A DNA stretch of 64,000 bases from Mycetocola_B reblochoni (GTDB lineage: Bacteria > Actinomycetota > Actinomycetes > Actinomycetales > Microbacteriaceae): assembly GCF_003667525.1 (NCBI RefSeq), contig NZ_RCUW01000007.1:77435-141434 (forward strand), given 5' to 3'. The notes beneath the pieces were generated by a model, which saw only the letters and a program-made list of their open reading frames with translations, ran no database searches and was not told where the DNA came from. Shown in pieces: positions 44,664-53,528 of this stretch (position 1 is its first letter; each line of letters opens with the position of its first letter). A program made the position numbers and the translations under genes.

Positions 44664-44713
44664 TCCGCCAACGCACGAGACGATCGCGCCCCGCCGAGTC
44701 GGTCCGCAGATAG

Positions 44714-44772
44714 ACGTCGAGGTCTCCCGACGATGGAGGTTCCTACGCCATCCATCGGAAAGACCTCGACGT
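44714..44772 (+). promoter_or_regulatory. Hairpin masking the transposase start codon
   Basis: ACGTCGAGGTCT (44714-44725) and AGACCTCGACGT (44761-44772) form a 12-bp stem whose right arm covers part of the ribosome binding site and the first two bases of the GTG start at 44771. An inner GATGG/CCATC pair can extend the fold. The same sequence is kept in the remnant at 42962-43020 region. Confidence 0.7.
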
Positions 44773-46096
44773 GCCCGACGCTACCCCGCCGCCCGGCTTC
44801 GGCCGCCCTGACCTGACCGCCTTCGCTCGACTCGACGGCCTCGGTCTGAGCGTGATCGGGCAACGACTTGAACCGGATCGTGCGGTCCTCGCGTGCCGCG
44901 TGGTGGAACCAGATCAGTGGTGCCGACGGTGCGGCAGCGAAGGCGCCGCTCGTGACACCGTGATCCGGCGGTTGGCCCACGAGCCGCTGGGCGGGCGACC
45001 GACCGTGCTGGAAGTTGTAGTGCGCCGCTACCGCTGTGCAGACTGCGGACACGTGTGGCGCCAAGACACCAGCGCCGCGGCGGAGCCACGCGCGAAGCTC
45101 TCGCGCACCGGGCTGCGGTGGGCGCTGGAAGGGATCGTGGTCGCACACCTCACCGTCGCCCGTGTCGCCGAGGGACTCGGGGTCGCGTGGGACACCGCCA
45201 ACAACGCGGTCCTGGCCGAAGGCAAGCGGCTGCTGATCAACGACCCCACGCGGTTCGAGGGCGTGAAGGTGATTGGCGTCGATGAGCACGTCTGGCGCCA
45301 CACCAGGCGTGGCGACAAGTACGTCACCGTGATCATCGACCTCACCCCGGTCCGCGATGGCGCCGGCCCAGCAAGGCTGCTGGACATGGTCGAGGGCCGG
45401 TCGAAGGCGGCGTTCAAGACCTGGCTCGCCGACCGCGACGACGCCTTCCGTGACGCGGTCGAGGTGGTCGCGATGGACGGCTTCACCGGGTTCAAGACCG
45501 CCGCTGCGGAGGAGATCCCGGACGCGGTCACGGTGATGGATCCCTTCCACGTCGTGCGCCTGGCCGGTGACGCCCTCGACAGGTGCCGGCGCCGGGTCCA
45601 ACTCGCGATCCACGGGCACCGTGGGTTCAGGGACGATCCGCTCTACAAGTCGCGGCGCACGCTGCACACCGGCTCGGACCTGCTCACCGACAAGCAGAGA
45701 GACAGGCTACGCGCGCTGTTCGTTGATGACGCTCACGTCGAGGTCGAGGCGACCTGGGGTGTCTACCAGCGGATGATCGCCGCCTATCGCCACGAGGACC
45801 GGCAACGTGGCCGCGAGCTCATGGAGAAGCTGATCACCGACCTCAGCGCCGGCGTCCCCAAGGTGCTCACCGAGCTCACCACCCTGGGCCGGACCCTGAA
45901 GAAGCGAGCCGCCGACGTGCTCGCCTACTTCGAACGACCCGGCACCAGCAACGGGCCGACCGAGGCACTCAACGGACGGCTCGAACACCTGCGCGGCTCG
46001 GCACTCGGGTTCCGCAACCTGACCAACTACATCGCCCGAAGCCTGCTCGAGACCGGCGGCTTCGGACCCCAACTCCTACACCCCCGATTGGGATGA
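44771..46096 (+). CDS. ISL3-family transposase
   Basis: 441 aa from a GTG. The N-terminal zinc-binding region has CRRCG near residue 55 and CADCGHVW near 95. An HTH follows (VARVAEGLGVAWDTANNAVL). The DDE triad appears in VIGVDEHVWRH, VVAMDGFTGF and NGPTEALNGRLEHLRGSALGFRNLTNYIARSLL, the hallmark C-terminal block of ISL3 transposases. Full length with no frameshift, so it may be active. The gene ends inside the right inverted repeat of the element. Confidence 0.95.
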   Translation: MPDATPPPGFGRPDLTAFARLDGLGLSVIGQRLEPDRAVLACRVVEPDQWCRRCGSEGAARDTVIRRLAHEPLGGRPTVLEVVVRRYRCADCGHVWRQDTSAAAEPRAKLSRTGLRWALEGIVVAHLTVARVAEGLGVAWDTANNAVLAEGKRLLINDPTRFEGVKVIGVDEHVWRHTRRGDKYVTVIIDLTPVRDGAGPARLLDMVEGRSKAAFKTWLADRDDAFRDAVEVVAMDGFTGFKTAAAEEIPDAVTVMDPFHVVRLAGDALDRCRRRVQLAIHGHRGFRDDPLYKSRRTLHTGSDLLTDKQRDRLRALFVDDAHVEVEATWGVYQRMIAAYRHEDRQRGRELMEKLITDLSAGVPKVLTELTTLGRTLKKRAADVLAYFERPGTSNGPTEALNGRLEHLRGSALGFRNLTNYIARSLLETGGFGPQLLHPRLG

Positions 46097-46323
46097 GCCC
46101 GTAAACCTCCACGTCGTGCCAGGAACACCCTCACGCGCCTTGCCGACAAATTCGCGCGTCTCAGCGCTAACTGGCTTTTTGGACTCGGTTACGCTGATCT
46201 CGGCGTACGAACCACGCGACTCCCCGCTAACAGAACTTAAGTCGTCGTGCGACGGGAGCATCCCCGCCAGCACCCACAAACAGGAAAGAATGAAGGGCAC
46301 CGACCTTCCTAATCTGCCGCGGA

Positions 46324-46887
46324 TCACTCACACGTCCAATCCTCATTTATGGGTTCTTGGATAGCTTGAACGGTGCCCTCATCTGGGCCAGTGAAGTAGG
46401 TGTACACGGCCCGGGCGGTATCACTCGTTTTCGGACCACGCTTCTCGTGAAGACAAACGGCGATCACAACAAGTTCCCCACCAGAACGGCGCTGGCGTTC
46501 GAGCAGTTTGACTACAGTCGACTCCGTTGAGTCCGGGAGGTCCACGCTTCGCCTCGACGAGAATCGGTCTTTCCCTTGTGCCAGAGCTTCGCCTCCTAGA
46601 GTCTCCAGGTAAGCTGCGCGATCATCCACGTTTCCATCACTGGCTTCGTAAAGGCGATTGATCGAATATCCAAAAAGCGCAAAAGCAACATCGCGCGCTT
46701 GCTTGTCATTGGCGAATAGCGAGCTGTTACTAGTCGCCAAACCTTCGGGCTCGTGATCCGCTTCAGGGGACGGCGTCACCACCCTCGGAACGTGCTCTGT
46801 CGAGGAACAACCAGTGGCGAACGCAAACGAAACAAGAATTATCACCGCAACGGCGGAAAGACGGGGTGCGCGAGCCATGCGCGACAC
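46324..46887 (-). CDS. Lipoprotein of unknown function, lower GC
   Basis: 187 aa. A basic N-terminus, a hydrophobic segment and the lipobox FATGC (Cys at about residue 27) predict a lipoprotein; an in-frame ATG at 46875 is an alternative start. The mature part is polar with no domain I recognise (AFALFGYSINRLYEASDGN, GELVVIAVCLHEKRGPKTS). Its GC content is clearly below that of the neighbours and the 46100-46323 flank shares this, which suggests recent acquisition. No gene is seen in that 224-bp flank. Confidence 0.75.
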   Translation of the reverse strand: MSRMARAPRLSAVAVIILVSFAFATGCSSTEHVPRVVTPSPEADHEPEGLATSNSSLFANDKQARDVAFALFGYSINRLYEASDGNVDDRAAYLETLGGEALAQGKDRFSSRRSVDLPDSTESTVVKLLERQRRSGGELVVIAVCLHEKRGPKTSDTARAVYTYFTGPDEGTVQAIQEPINEDWTCE

Positions 46888-46966
46888 GGTACGTCACGCT
46901 GCGGAACCGCGGGGCAAGCGTCCACATCGACGAGCGAATGCGTGGCGGACGACCAGCTCAACGCAA

Positions 46967-47008
46967 AACGGCGATCGCCGCAGCTCCACAACTGCGGCGA
47001 TCGCCGTT
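46967..47008 (-). terminator. Rho-independent terminator after der
   Basis: A 17-bp perfect stem (AACGGCGATCGCCGCAG and its complement) with an 8-base loop, 18 bp after the der stop and followed by TTTT on the minus strand. It ends the long core-gene transcript. Confidence 0.88.
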
Positions 47009-47025
47009 CACGAATGCAACGTCCC

Positions 47026-48534
47026 CTACCGCTTGCGCTTCTCGCGCACGCGCATGTTGAGGACGATCGGCGTTCCCTCGAAGCCGTAGATCTCGCGCAG
47101 GCGGCGCTGGATGAAGCGCCGGTAGCCGGGGTCGAGGAAGCCCGTGGTGAACAGCACGAACGTCGGCGGGCGGGTCGAGGCCTGGGTGCCGAAGAGGATG
47201 CGCGGCTGCTTGCCTCCACGCACGGGGTGCGGGTGCTCCGCCGTGAGCTCGGCGAGGAAGGCGTTGAACTTGCCGGTCGGGATGCGGGTGTCCCACGAGT
47301 CGAGTGCGCGCTCCAGGGCGGGCACCAGCTTCTCCAGGTGGCGGCCCGTGCGCGCAGAGATGTTGACGCGCGGAGCCCACGCCACGTGGGCGAGGTCCCG
47401 CTCGATCTCGCGCTCCAGATAGCGGCGGCGCTCGTCGTCGAGCTGGTCCCACTTGTTGAAGCCGAGCACGAGCGCACGGCCCGACTCGAGCACCAGGTCG
47501 ATGATGCGCAGGTCCTGATCGCTGATCGACTGGGTGACGTCGAGCAGCACGACCGCGACCTCCGCCTTCTCGACGGCGGTGCTCGTGCGCAGCGACGCGT
47601 AGAAGTCGGCCCCCTGCTGCAGGTGCACACGCCGGCGGATACCGGCGGTGTCGACGAAGCGCCACACGCGGCCGCCCAGCTCGATCTGCTCGTCGACCGG
47701 GTCGCGGGTGGTGCCGGCGAGGTCGTTGACGACGACGCGCTCCTCCCCCGCGGCCTTGTTCAGCAGGCTCGACTTGCCGACGTTCGGCCGGCCGACAATG
47801 GCGACGCGGCGGGGACCGCCCACCTCGTCCTTCGCGACGGCGGACACGGCCGGCAGCTTCGCGAGCACGCTGTCGAGCAGGTCGGCGACGCCGCGGCCGT
47901 GCAGGGCGGACACCGGCACGGGCTCGCCGAGGCCGAGCGACCACAGCGCCGTGGCGTTGGGCTCCTGACGCAGGTCGTCGACCTTGTTGGCGACCAGGTA
48001 GACGGGCTTATTTACCTTGCGCAGCAGGCGCACGACGTGCTCGTCGGTGCTCGTCGCCCCGACGTTCGCGTCGACGACGAAGAGCACGGCATCGGACAGG
48101 TCGATGGCGACCTCGGCCTGCGCCGCGACGGAGGCGTCGATCCCCCGGGCGTCGGGCTCCCAGCCGCCGGTGTCGACGAGGGTGAACGGCCGACCGTTCC
48201 ATTCCGCACGGTACGACACCCGGTCGCGGGTGACGCCGGGGGTGTCCTCGACGACCGCCTCGCGGCGCCCCAGGATACGGTTCACCAGCGCCGACTTGCC
48301 GACGTTGGGGCGTCCGACGATCGCGACGACCGGCAGAGCGGGGTAGTAGGTGATCTGGTCGGGGTCCTCGCCCGCGGCCTCGAGGACGGCGAGGTCCTCG
48401 TCCTCGAGCTCGTACTCGTCGAGCCCGCGCCGCAGGGTGTCGCTGCGCTGGGTGACGACCTCGTCGTCGAGCCCGGCGAGGCGCTCCTCGAGCCGGTCGT
48501 CCGCGTCGAAGCGGTCGGCGTCAAAGTCGGCCAT
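47026..48534 (-). CDS. der: Ribosome-assembly GTPase Der (EngA)
   Basis: 502 aa. Two tandem GTPase domains: G1 motifs GRPNVGKSALVN near residue 74 and GRPNVGKSSLLN near 249; DTGG and DTAG G3 motifs; NKVD and NKWD G4 motifs. The C-terminal KH-like domain ends in GTPIVLNMRVREKRKR. Needed for 50S subunit maturation. An acidic N-terminal extension of about 65 residues before the first G domain is usual in actinobacteria. Last gene of the minus-strand core block, 27 bp after cmk. Confidence 0.97.
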   Translation of the reverse strand: MADFDADRFDADDRLEERLAGLDDEVVTQRSDTLRRGLDEYELEDEDLAVLEAAGEDPDQITYYPALPVVAIVGRPNVGKSALVNRILGRREAVVEDTPGVTRDRVSYRAEWNGRPFTLVDTGGWEPDARGIDASVAAQAEVAIDLSDAVLFVVDANVGATSTDEHVVRLLRKVNKPVYLVANKVDDLRQEPNATALWSLGLGEPVPVSALHGRGVADLLDSVLAKLPAVSAVAKDEVGGPRRVAIVGRPNVGKSSLLNKAAGEERVVVNDLAGTTRDPVDEQIELGGRVWRFVDTAGIRRRVHLQQGADFYASLRTSTAVEKAEVAVVLLDVTQSISDQDLRIIDLVLESGRALVLGFNKWDQLDDERRRYLEREIERDLAHVAWAPRVNISARTGRHLEKLVPALERALDSWDTRIPTGKFNAFLAELTAEHPHPVRGGKQPRILFGTQASTRPPTFVLFTTGFLDPGYRRFIQRRLREIYGFEGTPIVLNMRVREKRKR

Positions 48535-48561
48535 GGTGTGTCTCCTCGGTGTGGTGCCGCG

Positions 48562-49227
48562 CTAGGCGGCGTCGCCTCGAATGACCCCGATCACGCGATC
48601 GATGGTCTCGTCGAAGCCGATGTCTGTTGAATCGACGGTGGTCACACCGTCGGCGGCGGTCATGAAGTCGACCACGGCGGAGTCCGCACGGTCGCGCTTC
48701 TGCAGCTGCTCCGCGACCCGGGCTGTCGACTCCCCGGTCAACTCGGCGGAACGCCTGGCCATTCTAACCTCCTCGGCGGCGGTCAGCAGGATGCGCGTCT
48801 GCGCGTCGGGCGCGACGACGGTGGTGATGTCGCGGCCCTCGACGATGATTCCGTCGTTCGGGGCCTCCGCGATGATGCGGTGGAACAGCGCGGTGACCGT
48901 GGAGCGTACCTCCGGAACGCGCGCCACCTGCGACACGACCCCGCTGACGCGCGGCTCCCTGATCGCCTCCGTGACGTCGACGTCGCCGACCCGCACCCAG
49001 TAGTCGTCCGGGTCGATGCTGATGGAGTAGTCGAACCCGGCGAGCGCGCCGGTCACCGCCTCCGCGTCGTCCGTGTCGACGCCGCGGTCGAGCAGGTCCC
49101 ACGCCAGGGCCCTGTACGCGGCGCCCGTGTCGAGGTACGCGTACCCCAGCCTGCGCGCGGCCTGCTTGGACACGCTCGACTTGCCGCTCCCGGCGGGGCC
49201 GTCGATGGCGATGACGATCTCGGACAC
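48562..49227 (-). CDS. cmk: Cytidylate kinase
   Basis: 221 aa from a GTG at 49227. P-loop GPAGSGKSSVSKQAAR at residues 9-24, YLDTGAAYRALAWDLL, FDYSISIDPDDYWVRVGDVDVTEAIREP, EGRDITTVVAPDAQTRILLTA and RARR-type MARRSAEL region follow the (d)CMP kinase pattern. It phosphorylates CMP and dCMP with ATP. It starts directly at the tyrA stop with no gap. Confidence 0.96.
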   Translation of the reverse strand: MSEIVIAIDGPAGSGKSSVSKQAARRLGYAYLDTGAAYRALAWDLLDRGVDTDDAEAVTGALAGFDYSISIDPDDYWVRVGDVDVTEAIREPRVSGVVSQVARVPEVRSTVTALFHRIIAEAPNDGIIVEGRDITTVVAPDAQTRILLTAAEEVRMARRSAELTGESTARVAEQLQKRDRADSAVVDFMTAADGVTTVDSTDIGFDETIDRVIGVIRGDAA

Positions 49228-50322
49228 TCACACACTCGCAATCTGCCAGCCGCGGGCGGCGAGGTCCTCGACCGCGCGCGGCAGGGCTTCGGGGAGGACG
49301 CTGATCTCGGCGAGGCCGAGCTGCGCGCCGGGAGAGTGCTCCAGGCGCAGGTCCTCCATGTTGACGTTGATCTCCCCCATGTCGCTGAGCAGCCGGCCGA
49401 GCTGGCCCGGGCGGTCGTCGACGAGGACGACCAGCTGCTCGAAGCGACGGTCCTGACCGTGCTTGCCGGGCAGCCGCGCGACGCCGGCGTTCCCCGAGGC
49501 GATCTCCTCGGCGACGGTCCTGCGCGCCCCGGCTGCGCCCACGTCCCTCAGAGCGTCGGCCACGGTGCCGAGCTCGGCGATGAGAGCGTCGAGCTCGGCG
49601 ACGACGGGGGCCGCGTTCGACGACAGAATCTGCACCCACAGCTCGGGCGAGGACGCGGCGATGCGCGTGGTGTCCCTCAGCCCGTTGCCCGCGAGCGCGA
49701 GCGCCGTGTCCGGGGCGTCGACGAGCCGGGAGGCGAGGGCGCTCGCGACGATCTGCGGCAGGTGGGAGACGAGCGCGACGGAGCGGTCGTGCTCCTCCGG
49801 GGTCATCTCGATGGGCACGGCGCCGAGGTCGAGGGCGAGGTCCTCGACGAGCGCGAGCGCCCAGCCGGGGGTCTCCTCGTCGCGGCAGATCACCCAGGGC
49901 CGCGCCCGGAACAGATCGGCCCGCGCCGAGATCGCCCCTCCGCGCTCGCGTCCGGCGAGCGGGTGCGAACCGATGTACCTGACGATGTCGACGCCGCGTC
50001 GGCGCAGCTCCTCGACGGGCTCCAGCTTGACGCTGGCCACGTCGGTGACGACGGCGTCCGGGTGGGCGGCCAGTTCCGCGGCGACCGTCTCGGCGACGAC
50101 GTCAGGGGGGACGCAGACGATGATCAGCGCCGGGGCGTCGCCGGCCGCTGCCGCGCGCCCCGCCCCGTAGTCGACGGCGAGCGCCTGCTGGCCGGGTGAG
50201 GCGTCGTGCAGCACGACGTCGATCCCGCGGCCGCTGAGCGCGAGGCCGATGCTCGCCCCGAGCAGGCCGGTGCCGACGACGCGGACGGTTCCGCTCAGTC
50301 GCGGGCGCGATGGTGTCGTCAC
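49228..50322 (-). CDS. tyrA: Prephenate dehydrogenase with ACT domain
   Basis: 364 aa from a GTG at 50322. NAD-binding VVGTGLLGASIGLAL near residue 15, the catalytic-region blocks IGSHPLAGRERGG and VALVSHLPQIVASALAS (His residues of the TyrA active site), then a C-terminal ACT domain from about residue 285 (FEQLVVLVDDRPGQLGRLLSDMGEINVNMEDLRLEHSPG) for feedback by tyrosine. It makes 4-hydroxyphenylpyruvate for tyrosine synthesis. Lies 9 bp after rluB. Confidence 0.95.
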   Translation of the reverse strand: MTTPSRPRLSGTVRVVGTGLLGASIGLALSGRGIDVVLHDASPGQQALAVDYGAGRAAAAGDAPALIIVCVPPDVVAETVAAELAAHPDAVVTDVASVKLEPVEELRRRGVDIVRYIGSHPLAGRERGGAISARADLFRARPWVICRDEETPGWALALVEDLALDLGAVPIEMTPEEHDRSVALVSHLPQIVASALASRLVDAPDTALALAGNGLRDTTRIAASSPELWVQILSSNAAPVVAELDALIAELGTVADALRDVGAAGARRTVAEEIASGNAGVARLPGKHGQDRRFEQLVVLVDDRPGQLGRLLSDMGEINVNMEDLRLEHSPGAQLGLAEISVLPEALPRAVEDLAARGWQIASV

Positions 50323-50331
50323 GGGCGGTGC

Positions 50332-51120
50332 TCAGTCCTTCTCGGCGGGGGCGGCGGGGAGGGCGACGCCGGCGTTGCGGGCGATGGTCAGCAGCTCTCC
50401 CCGCTCCACCTTAGTCAACTCGCGGCTCTGGCCCGCCTGCAGGGTACCGAGACGGAGCGGGCCGAATCGGCGGCGGACGAGGTCGATGACCGGGTGCCCG
50501 ACCGCGGCGAGCATCCGCCTGACGATGCGGTTGCGGCCGGAGTGCAGCTCCACCTCGATGAGGCTGGAGCCCTTCTGCACGTCGAGCAGGCGTGCCCTGT
50601 CGGCGCGGATGGGGCCGTCGTCGAGCTCGATGCCGGCGAGCAGCTGCTGCACGGTCGCGGCCGTCACGCGGCCGCGCACCTTCGCGATGTAGGTCTTGGA
50701 GACGCCGAAGGAGGGGTGCGCGAGCACGTGGGCGAGGTCACCGTCGTTGGTGAGCAGCAGCAGGCCGCTCGTCTCGGCGTCGAGGCGGCCGACGTTGAAC
50801 AGGCGCTCGGGATAGTCGCGGGTGAAGCGGCTGAGGTCGGGGCGACCGTTCTCGTCGGACAGGGAGCTGACCACACCGACCGGCTTGTTGACGATGACGT
50901 AGCGCTTGCCCGGGTCGAGCTGGATGGCGGTCCCGTCGACGCTGACCAGGTCGTGCCCCGGGTCGATGCGGCTGCCGAGCTCGTCGACGACCTCGCCGTT
51001 GACGGTGACCCTGCCCTCCAGGATCAGCTGCTCGGAGACGCGCCGCGAGGCGACCCCCGCCTGCGCGAGGACCTTCTGCAGCCTGACCCCGTCCGTGCCC
51101 CGTTCCTCATCCGAGCTCAT
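50332..51120 (-). CDS. rluB: 23S rRNA pseudouridine synthase, RluB type
   Basis: 262 aa. An N-terminal S4 RNA-binding domain (VRLQKVLAQAGVASRRVSEQLILEGRVTVNG) is joined to the RsuA/RluB catalytic domain. The catalytic Asp is in FNVGRLDAETSGLLLLTNDGDLAH near residue 116, followed by HSGRNRIVRRMLAAVGHPV and RFGPLRLG. Overlaps scpB by 14 bp, the arrangement usual in actinobacteria. Confidence 0.94.
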   Translation of the reverse strand: MSSDEERGTDGVRLQKVLAQAGVASRRVSEQLILEGRVTVNGEVVDELGSRIDPGHDLVSVDGTAIQLDPGKRYVIVNKPVGVVSSLSDENGRPDLSRFTRDYPERLFNVGRLDAETSGLLLLTNDGDLAHVLAHPSFGVSKTYIAKVRGRVTAATVQQLLAGIELDDGPIRADRARLLDVQKGSSLIEVELHSGRNRIVRRMLAAVGHPVIDLVRRRFGPLRLGTLQAGQSRELTKVERGELLTIARNAGVALPAAPAEKD

Positions 51121-51757
51121 CGCCGAATCCGTCCCTTCCGTCGTCGAGCAGCGGCGCGATGGCCGGCAGCTCGTCGATGCTGTTGATGCCGAGCTGCTCG
51201 AGCAGCAGCTCCGTCGTTCCGTAGTTGATGGCGCCGGTCTCGCTGTCGGTGAACAGCTCCACGATGAGCCCGCGCCCGGCGAGGGTCCTCACGACCGAGT
51301 CGACGTTGACCGCGCGGATGGAGGCCACCTGGCTGCGGGTGATCGGCTGGCGGTAGGCGATGACGGCGAGTGTCTCCAACGCCGCCTGCGACAACCGGCT
51401 GGGGTTCTGCTGCAGCACGTAGTCGGACACGGCGTGGTCGTACTCGGGCCGGACGTAGATCCGCCAGCCGCCGCCGACCTCGCGCAGTTCGAAGCCGCGA
51501 CGCGGTCCGCCGAGGATGCCGTCGTAGTCGTTGACCAGCCGGGCGATGGCCTGCCGGACGACACGGACGGGCTGCCCGACGGCCGTTGCCAGCTCGACGG
51601 GCGTCTGGGGCTCGTCGGCGACCATGAGGATCGCCTCGAGGACCCGTTCGACGTCCTGCGGTTCGATCGCCACGACAGGGACGGCGGTGTCGGGCAGGGC
51701 TGCAGCCCCGGGCTGGGGCGCATCGTCGGCCTGGGGCTGCTCCGGCTCAGCTGTCAT
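51107..51757 (-). CDS. scpB: Segregation and condensation protein B
   Basis: 216 aa. Paired winged-helix domains: EAILMVADEPQTPVELATAVGQP near residue 41 and SRLSQAALETLAVIAYRQPITRSQVASIRAVNVDSVVRTLAGRGLI near 125. These are standard ScpB signatures. It forms the kleisin complex with ScpA and SMC for chromosome condensation. Overlaps scpA by 11 bp; the first 30 residues are a Pro/Ala-rich extension. Confidence 0.96.
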   Translation of the reverse strand: MTAEPEQPQADDAPQPGAAALPDTAVPVVAIEPQDVERVLEAILMVADEPQTPVELATAVGQPVRVVRQAIARLVNDYDGILGGPRRGFELREVGGGWRIYVRPEYDHAVSDYVLQQNPSRLSQAALETLAVIAYRQPITRSQVASIRAVNVDSVVRTLAGRGLIVELFTDSETGAINYGTTELLLEQLGINSIDELPAIAPLLDDGRDGFGDELG

Positions 51758-52571
51758 AGTCCGCCCCCAGGCTCGCGAGGTTGTCGTCGGTCCAGGTGTC
51801 GGCGGCCCAGCGCAGCGTCAGCTCGCCGAGTGGCTCCAGCTGCTCGAAGGTGAGCGCCGCGTGCCGGTACAGCTCGAGCACGGCGAGGAACCGCGCCACC
51901 ACGACGCCGCGCTCGTCGACACCGGCGACGATCTGGCGGAAGCTCAGCGGCTCCCCCGACCGCAGCAGCGCGACGACGACCGCCGCCTGCTCCCTGATGC
52001 TGACCAGAGGTGCGTGCAGATGGTCGACGCCGACGACGGGGATCTCGCGCGGCGCGAGGGCGAGCGCCGCGAGCGCCGCGAAATCGTCCGGGGTCAGTGT
52101 CCACACCAGCTCGGGGGTGCGGGAGCGGAACTTCTCCTCCAGGCGCACCCGGCGCGCGTGCCGCCGGCCCTCCGCGTCGAGCCGGTCGCCGAACCAGCGC
52201 GAGGCCTCCTTGAAGGCGCGGTACTGCAGCAGCCGGGCGAACAGCAGGTCGCGCGCCTCCAGCAGCGCAACGTCCTCGGCGTCGACGACCTCGCCCTGAG
52301 GGAGCAGCCCGGCGATCTTCAGGTCGAGCAGGGTGACCGCGACGACGAGGAACTCGGACGCCTCCTCGATCTGCTCCGCCGACTCCAGCTCGCGCAGATA
52401 GGCGATGAACTCGTCCGTGACCGTCGACAGCGCGATCTCCGTCAGGTCCAGCTCGTGCGAGGCGATGAGGGACAGCAGCAGGTCGAAGGGCCCCTCGAAG
52501 CGCCCGAGCGACACCCGGAACCCCGCGGCCTCCGCGGTCGCGCGCTCCGCCAGCTCAGGCGACGGCGCCAC
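51747..52571 (-). CDS. scpA: Segregation and condensation protein A
   Basis: 274 aa from a GTG at 52571. The kleisin N-terminal block FEGPFDLLLSLIASHELDLTEIALSTVTDEFIAYL near residues 24-58, ASEFLVVAVTLLDLKIAGLLP, and the C-terminal winged helix RQIVAGVDERGVVVARFLAVLELYRHAAL. It bridges the SMC heads with ScpB. It overlaps the parA 3' end by 17 bp. Confidence 0.96.
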   Translation of the reverse strand: MAPSPELAERATAEAAGFRVSLGRFEGPFDLLLSLIASHELDLTEIALSTVTDEFIAYLRELESAEQIEEASEFLVVAVTLLDLKIAGLLPQGEVVDAEDVALLEARDLLFARLLQYRAFKEASRWFGDRLDAEGRRHARRVRLEEKFRSRTPELVWTLTPDDFAALAALALAPREIPVVGVDHLHAPLVSIREQAAVVVALLRSGEPLSFRQIVAGVDERGVVVARFLAVLELYRHAALTFEQLEPLGELTLRWAADTWTDDNLASLGADYDS

Positions 52572-53427
52572 GGGCGATCAGTTCCCTCGCCAGCTGGCGG
52601 TAGGCCTTCGCCGCGGGGTGGTCGGGGGCGAACTCGGTGATCGGGGTTCCGGCGACGCTCGCGTCGGGGAACTTCACGGTCCGGCCGATGACGGTGTCGA
52701 GCACGGTGTCGCCGAAGGCCTCGACGACGCGCTCCAGCACCTCGCGCGCGTGCAGCGTCCTGGAGTCGAACATGGTGGTCAGGATGCCGTCCAGCTCGAT
52801 CGCCGGGTTGAGCCTGTCGCGGACCTTGTCGATCGTCTCGATGAGGAGGGCGACGCCGCGCAGGGCGAAGAACTCGCTCTCCAGCGGGATGAGCACGCCG
52901 TGGCTGGCCGTGAGGGCGTTGACGGTGAGCAGTCCGAGCGAGGGCTGGCAGTCGATGAGGATGACGTCGTACTCGCCGCTGAGCTTGCGGAGCACGCCGG
53001 CGAGGATCTGCTCGCGCGCCACCTCGTTGACCAGGTGCACCTCGGCCGCGGACAGGTCGATGTTGGCGGGGATGACGTCGAGGCCGGGGACGTTCGTCGG
53101 CTGGATCGCGGTGTGCGGGTCGGTGCGCGAGCTGAGCAGCAGGTCGTACACGGTGGTGACGTCGTGGGTGCGGACGCCGAGCCCCGCCGAGAGCGCGCCC
53201 TGGGGATCGAAGTCGACGCAGAGCACTTTGCGGCCGTAGTCGGCCAGCGCCGCGCCGAGGCTGATCGTGGTGGTCGTCTTGCCGACGCCGCCCTTCTGGT
53301 TGCAGAGCGAAATGATGCGGGCCGGGCCGTGACCGTCGAGGAACTCGGGGACGGGGAACTCCTTCACCGGCCGCCCGGTCGGCCCCAGTGCCGTCCCGTC
53401 CGGTCCCGTGCTGATCCCTGTCGCCAC
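52555..53427 (-). CDS. parA: ParA/MinD-type ATPase of the scpAB operon
   Basis: 290 aa from a GTG. Deviant Walker A KGGVGKTTTTISLGAALADYG near residue 46, Walker A' FDPQGALSAGLGV, and Walker B VILIDCQPSLGLLTVNAL. It belongs to the ParA ATPases encoded next to scpA in actinobacteria. This context, with no parB nearby, distinguishes it from the replication-origin parA. It probably helps chromosome segregation. The N-terminal 35 residues precede the ATPase fold. Confidence 0.93.
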   Translation of the reverse strand: MATGISTGPDGTALGPTGRPVKEFPVPEFLDGHGPARIISLCNQKGGVGKTTTTISLGAALADYGRKVLCVDFDPQGALSAGLGVRTHDVTTVYDLLLSSRTDPHTAIQPTNVPGLDVIPANIDLSAAEVHLVNEVAREQILAGVLRKLSGEYDVILIDCQPSLGLLTVNALTASHGVLIPLESEFFALRGVALLIETIDKVRDRLNPAIELDGILTTMFDSRTLHAREVLERVVEAFGDTVLDTVIGRTVKFPDASVAGTPITEFAPDHPAAKAYRQLARELIARGAVA

Positions 53428-53528
53428 CTGTCGCCTCGCTCCCGTTGGTCTGCGCGTGTTCCTGACGATTCTAGTGCTCCGTCCGCCGCCTCCGGCGAGC
53501 CCGCGCGGCGCGGCGGGGCCGCGCCCCG

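Larger units (their letters stand above)
43075..46099. mobile_element. 3.0-kb ISL3-type unit bounded by 16-bp inverted repeats
   Basis: GGCTCATCCCAATCGG at 43075-43090 is the exact reverse complement of 46084-46099, which directly overlaps the end of the transposase gene. GGCTC-type ends are typical of ISL3 elements. The unit encloses a GlxA regulator, an ABM monooxygenase and the transposase. No 8-bp target duplication is seen (GCCTTCGC left, CGTAAACC right). 43091-43302 holds no gene I can support. Confidence 0.65.

Noticed and set aside
46116..46364. An 82-codon plus-strand ORF next to the lipoprotein
   Set aside because: No ribosome binding site, no recognisable sequence, and antisense overlap with the lipoprotein gene end.
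46967..47008. Possible attachment or parS site
   Set aside because: The perfect stem is followed by TTTT directly after der, so a terminator explains it.
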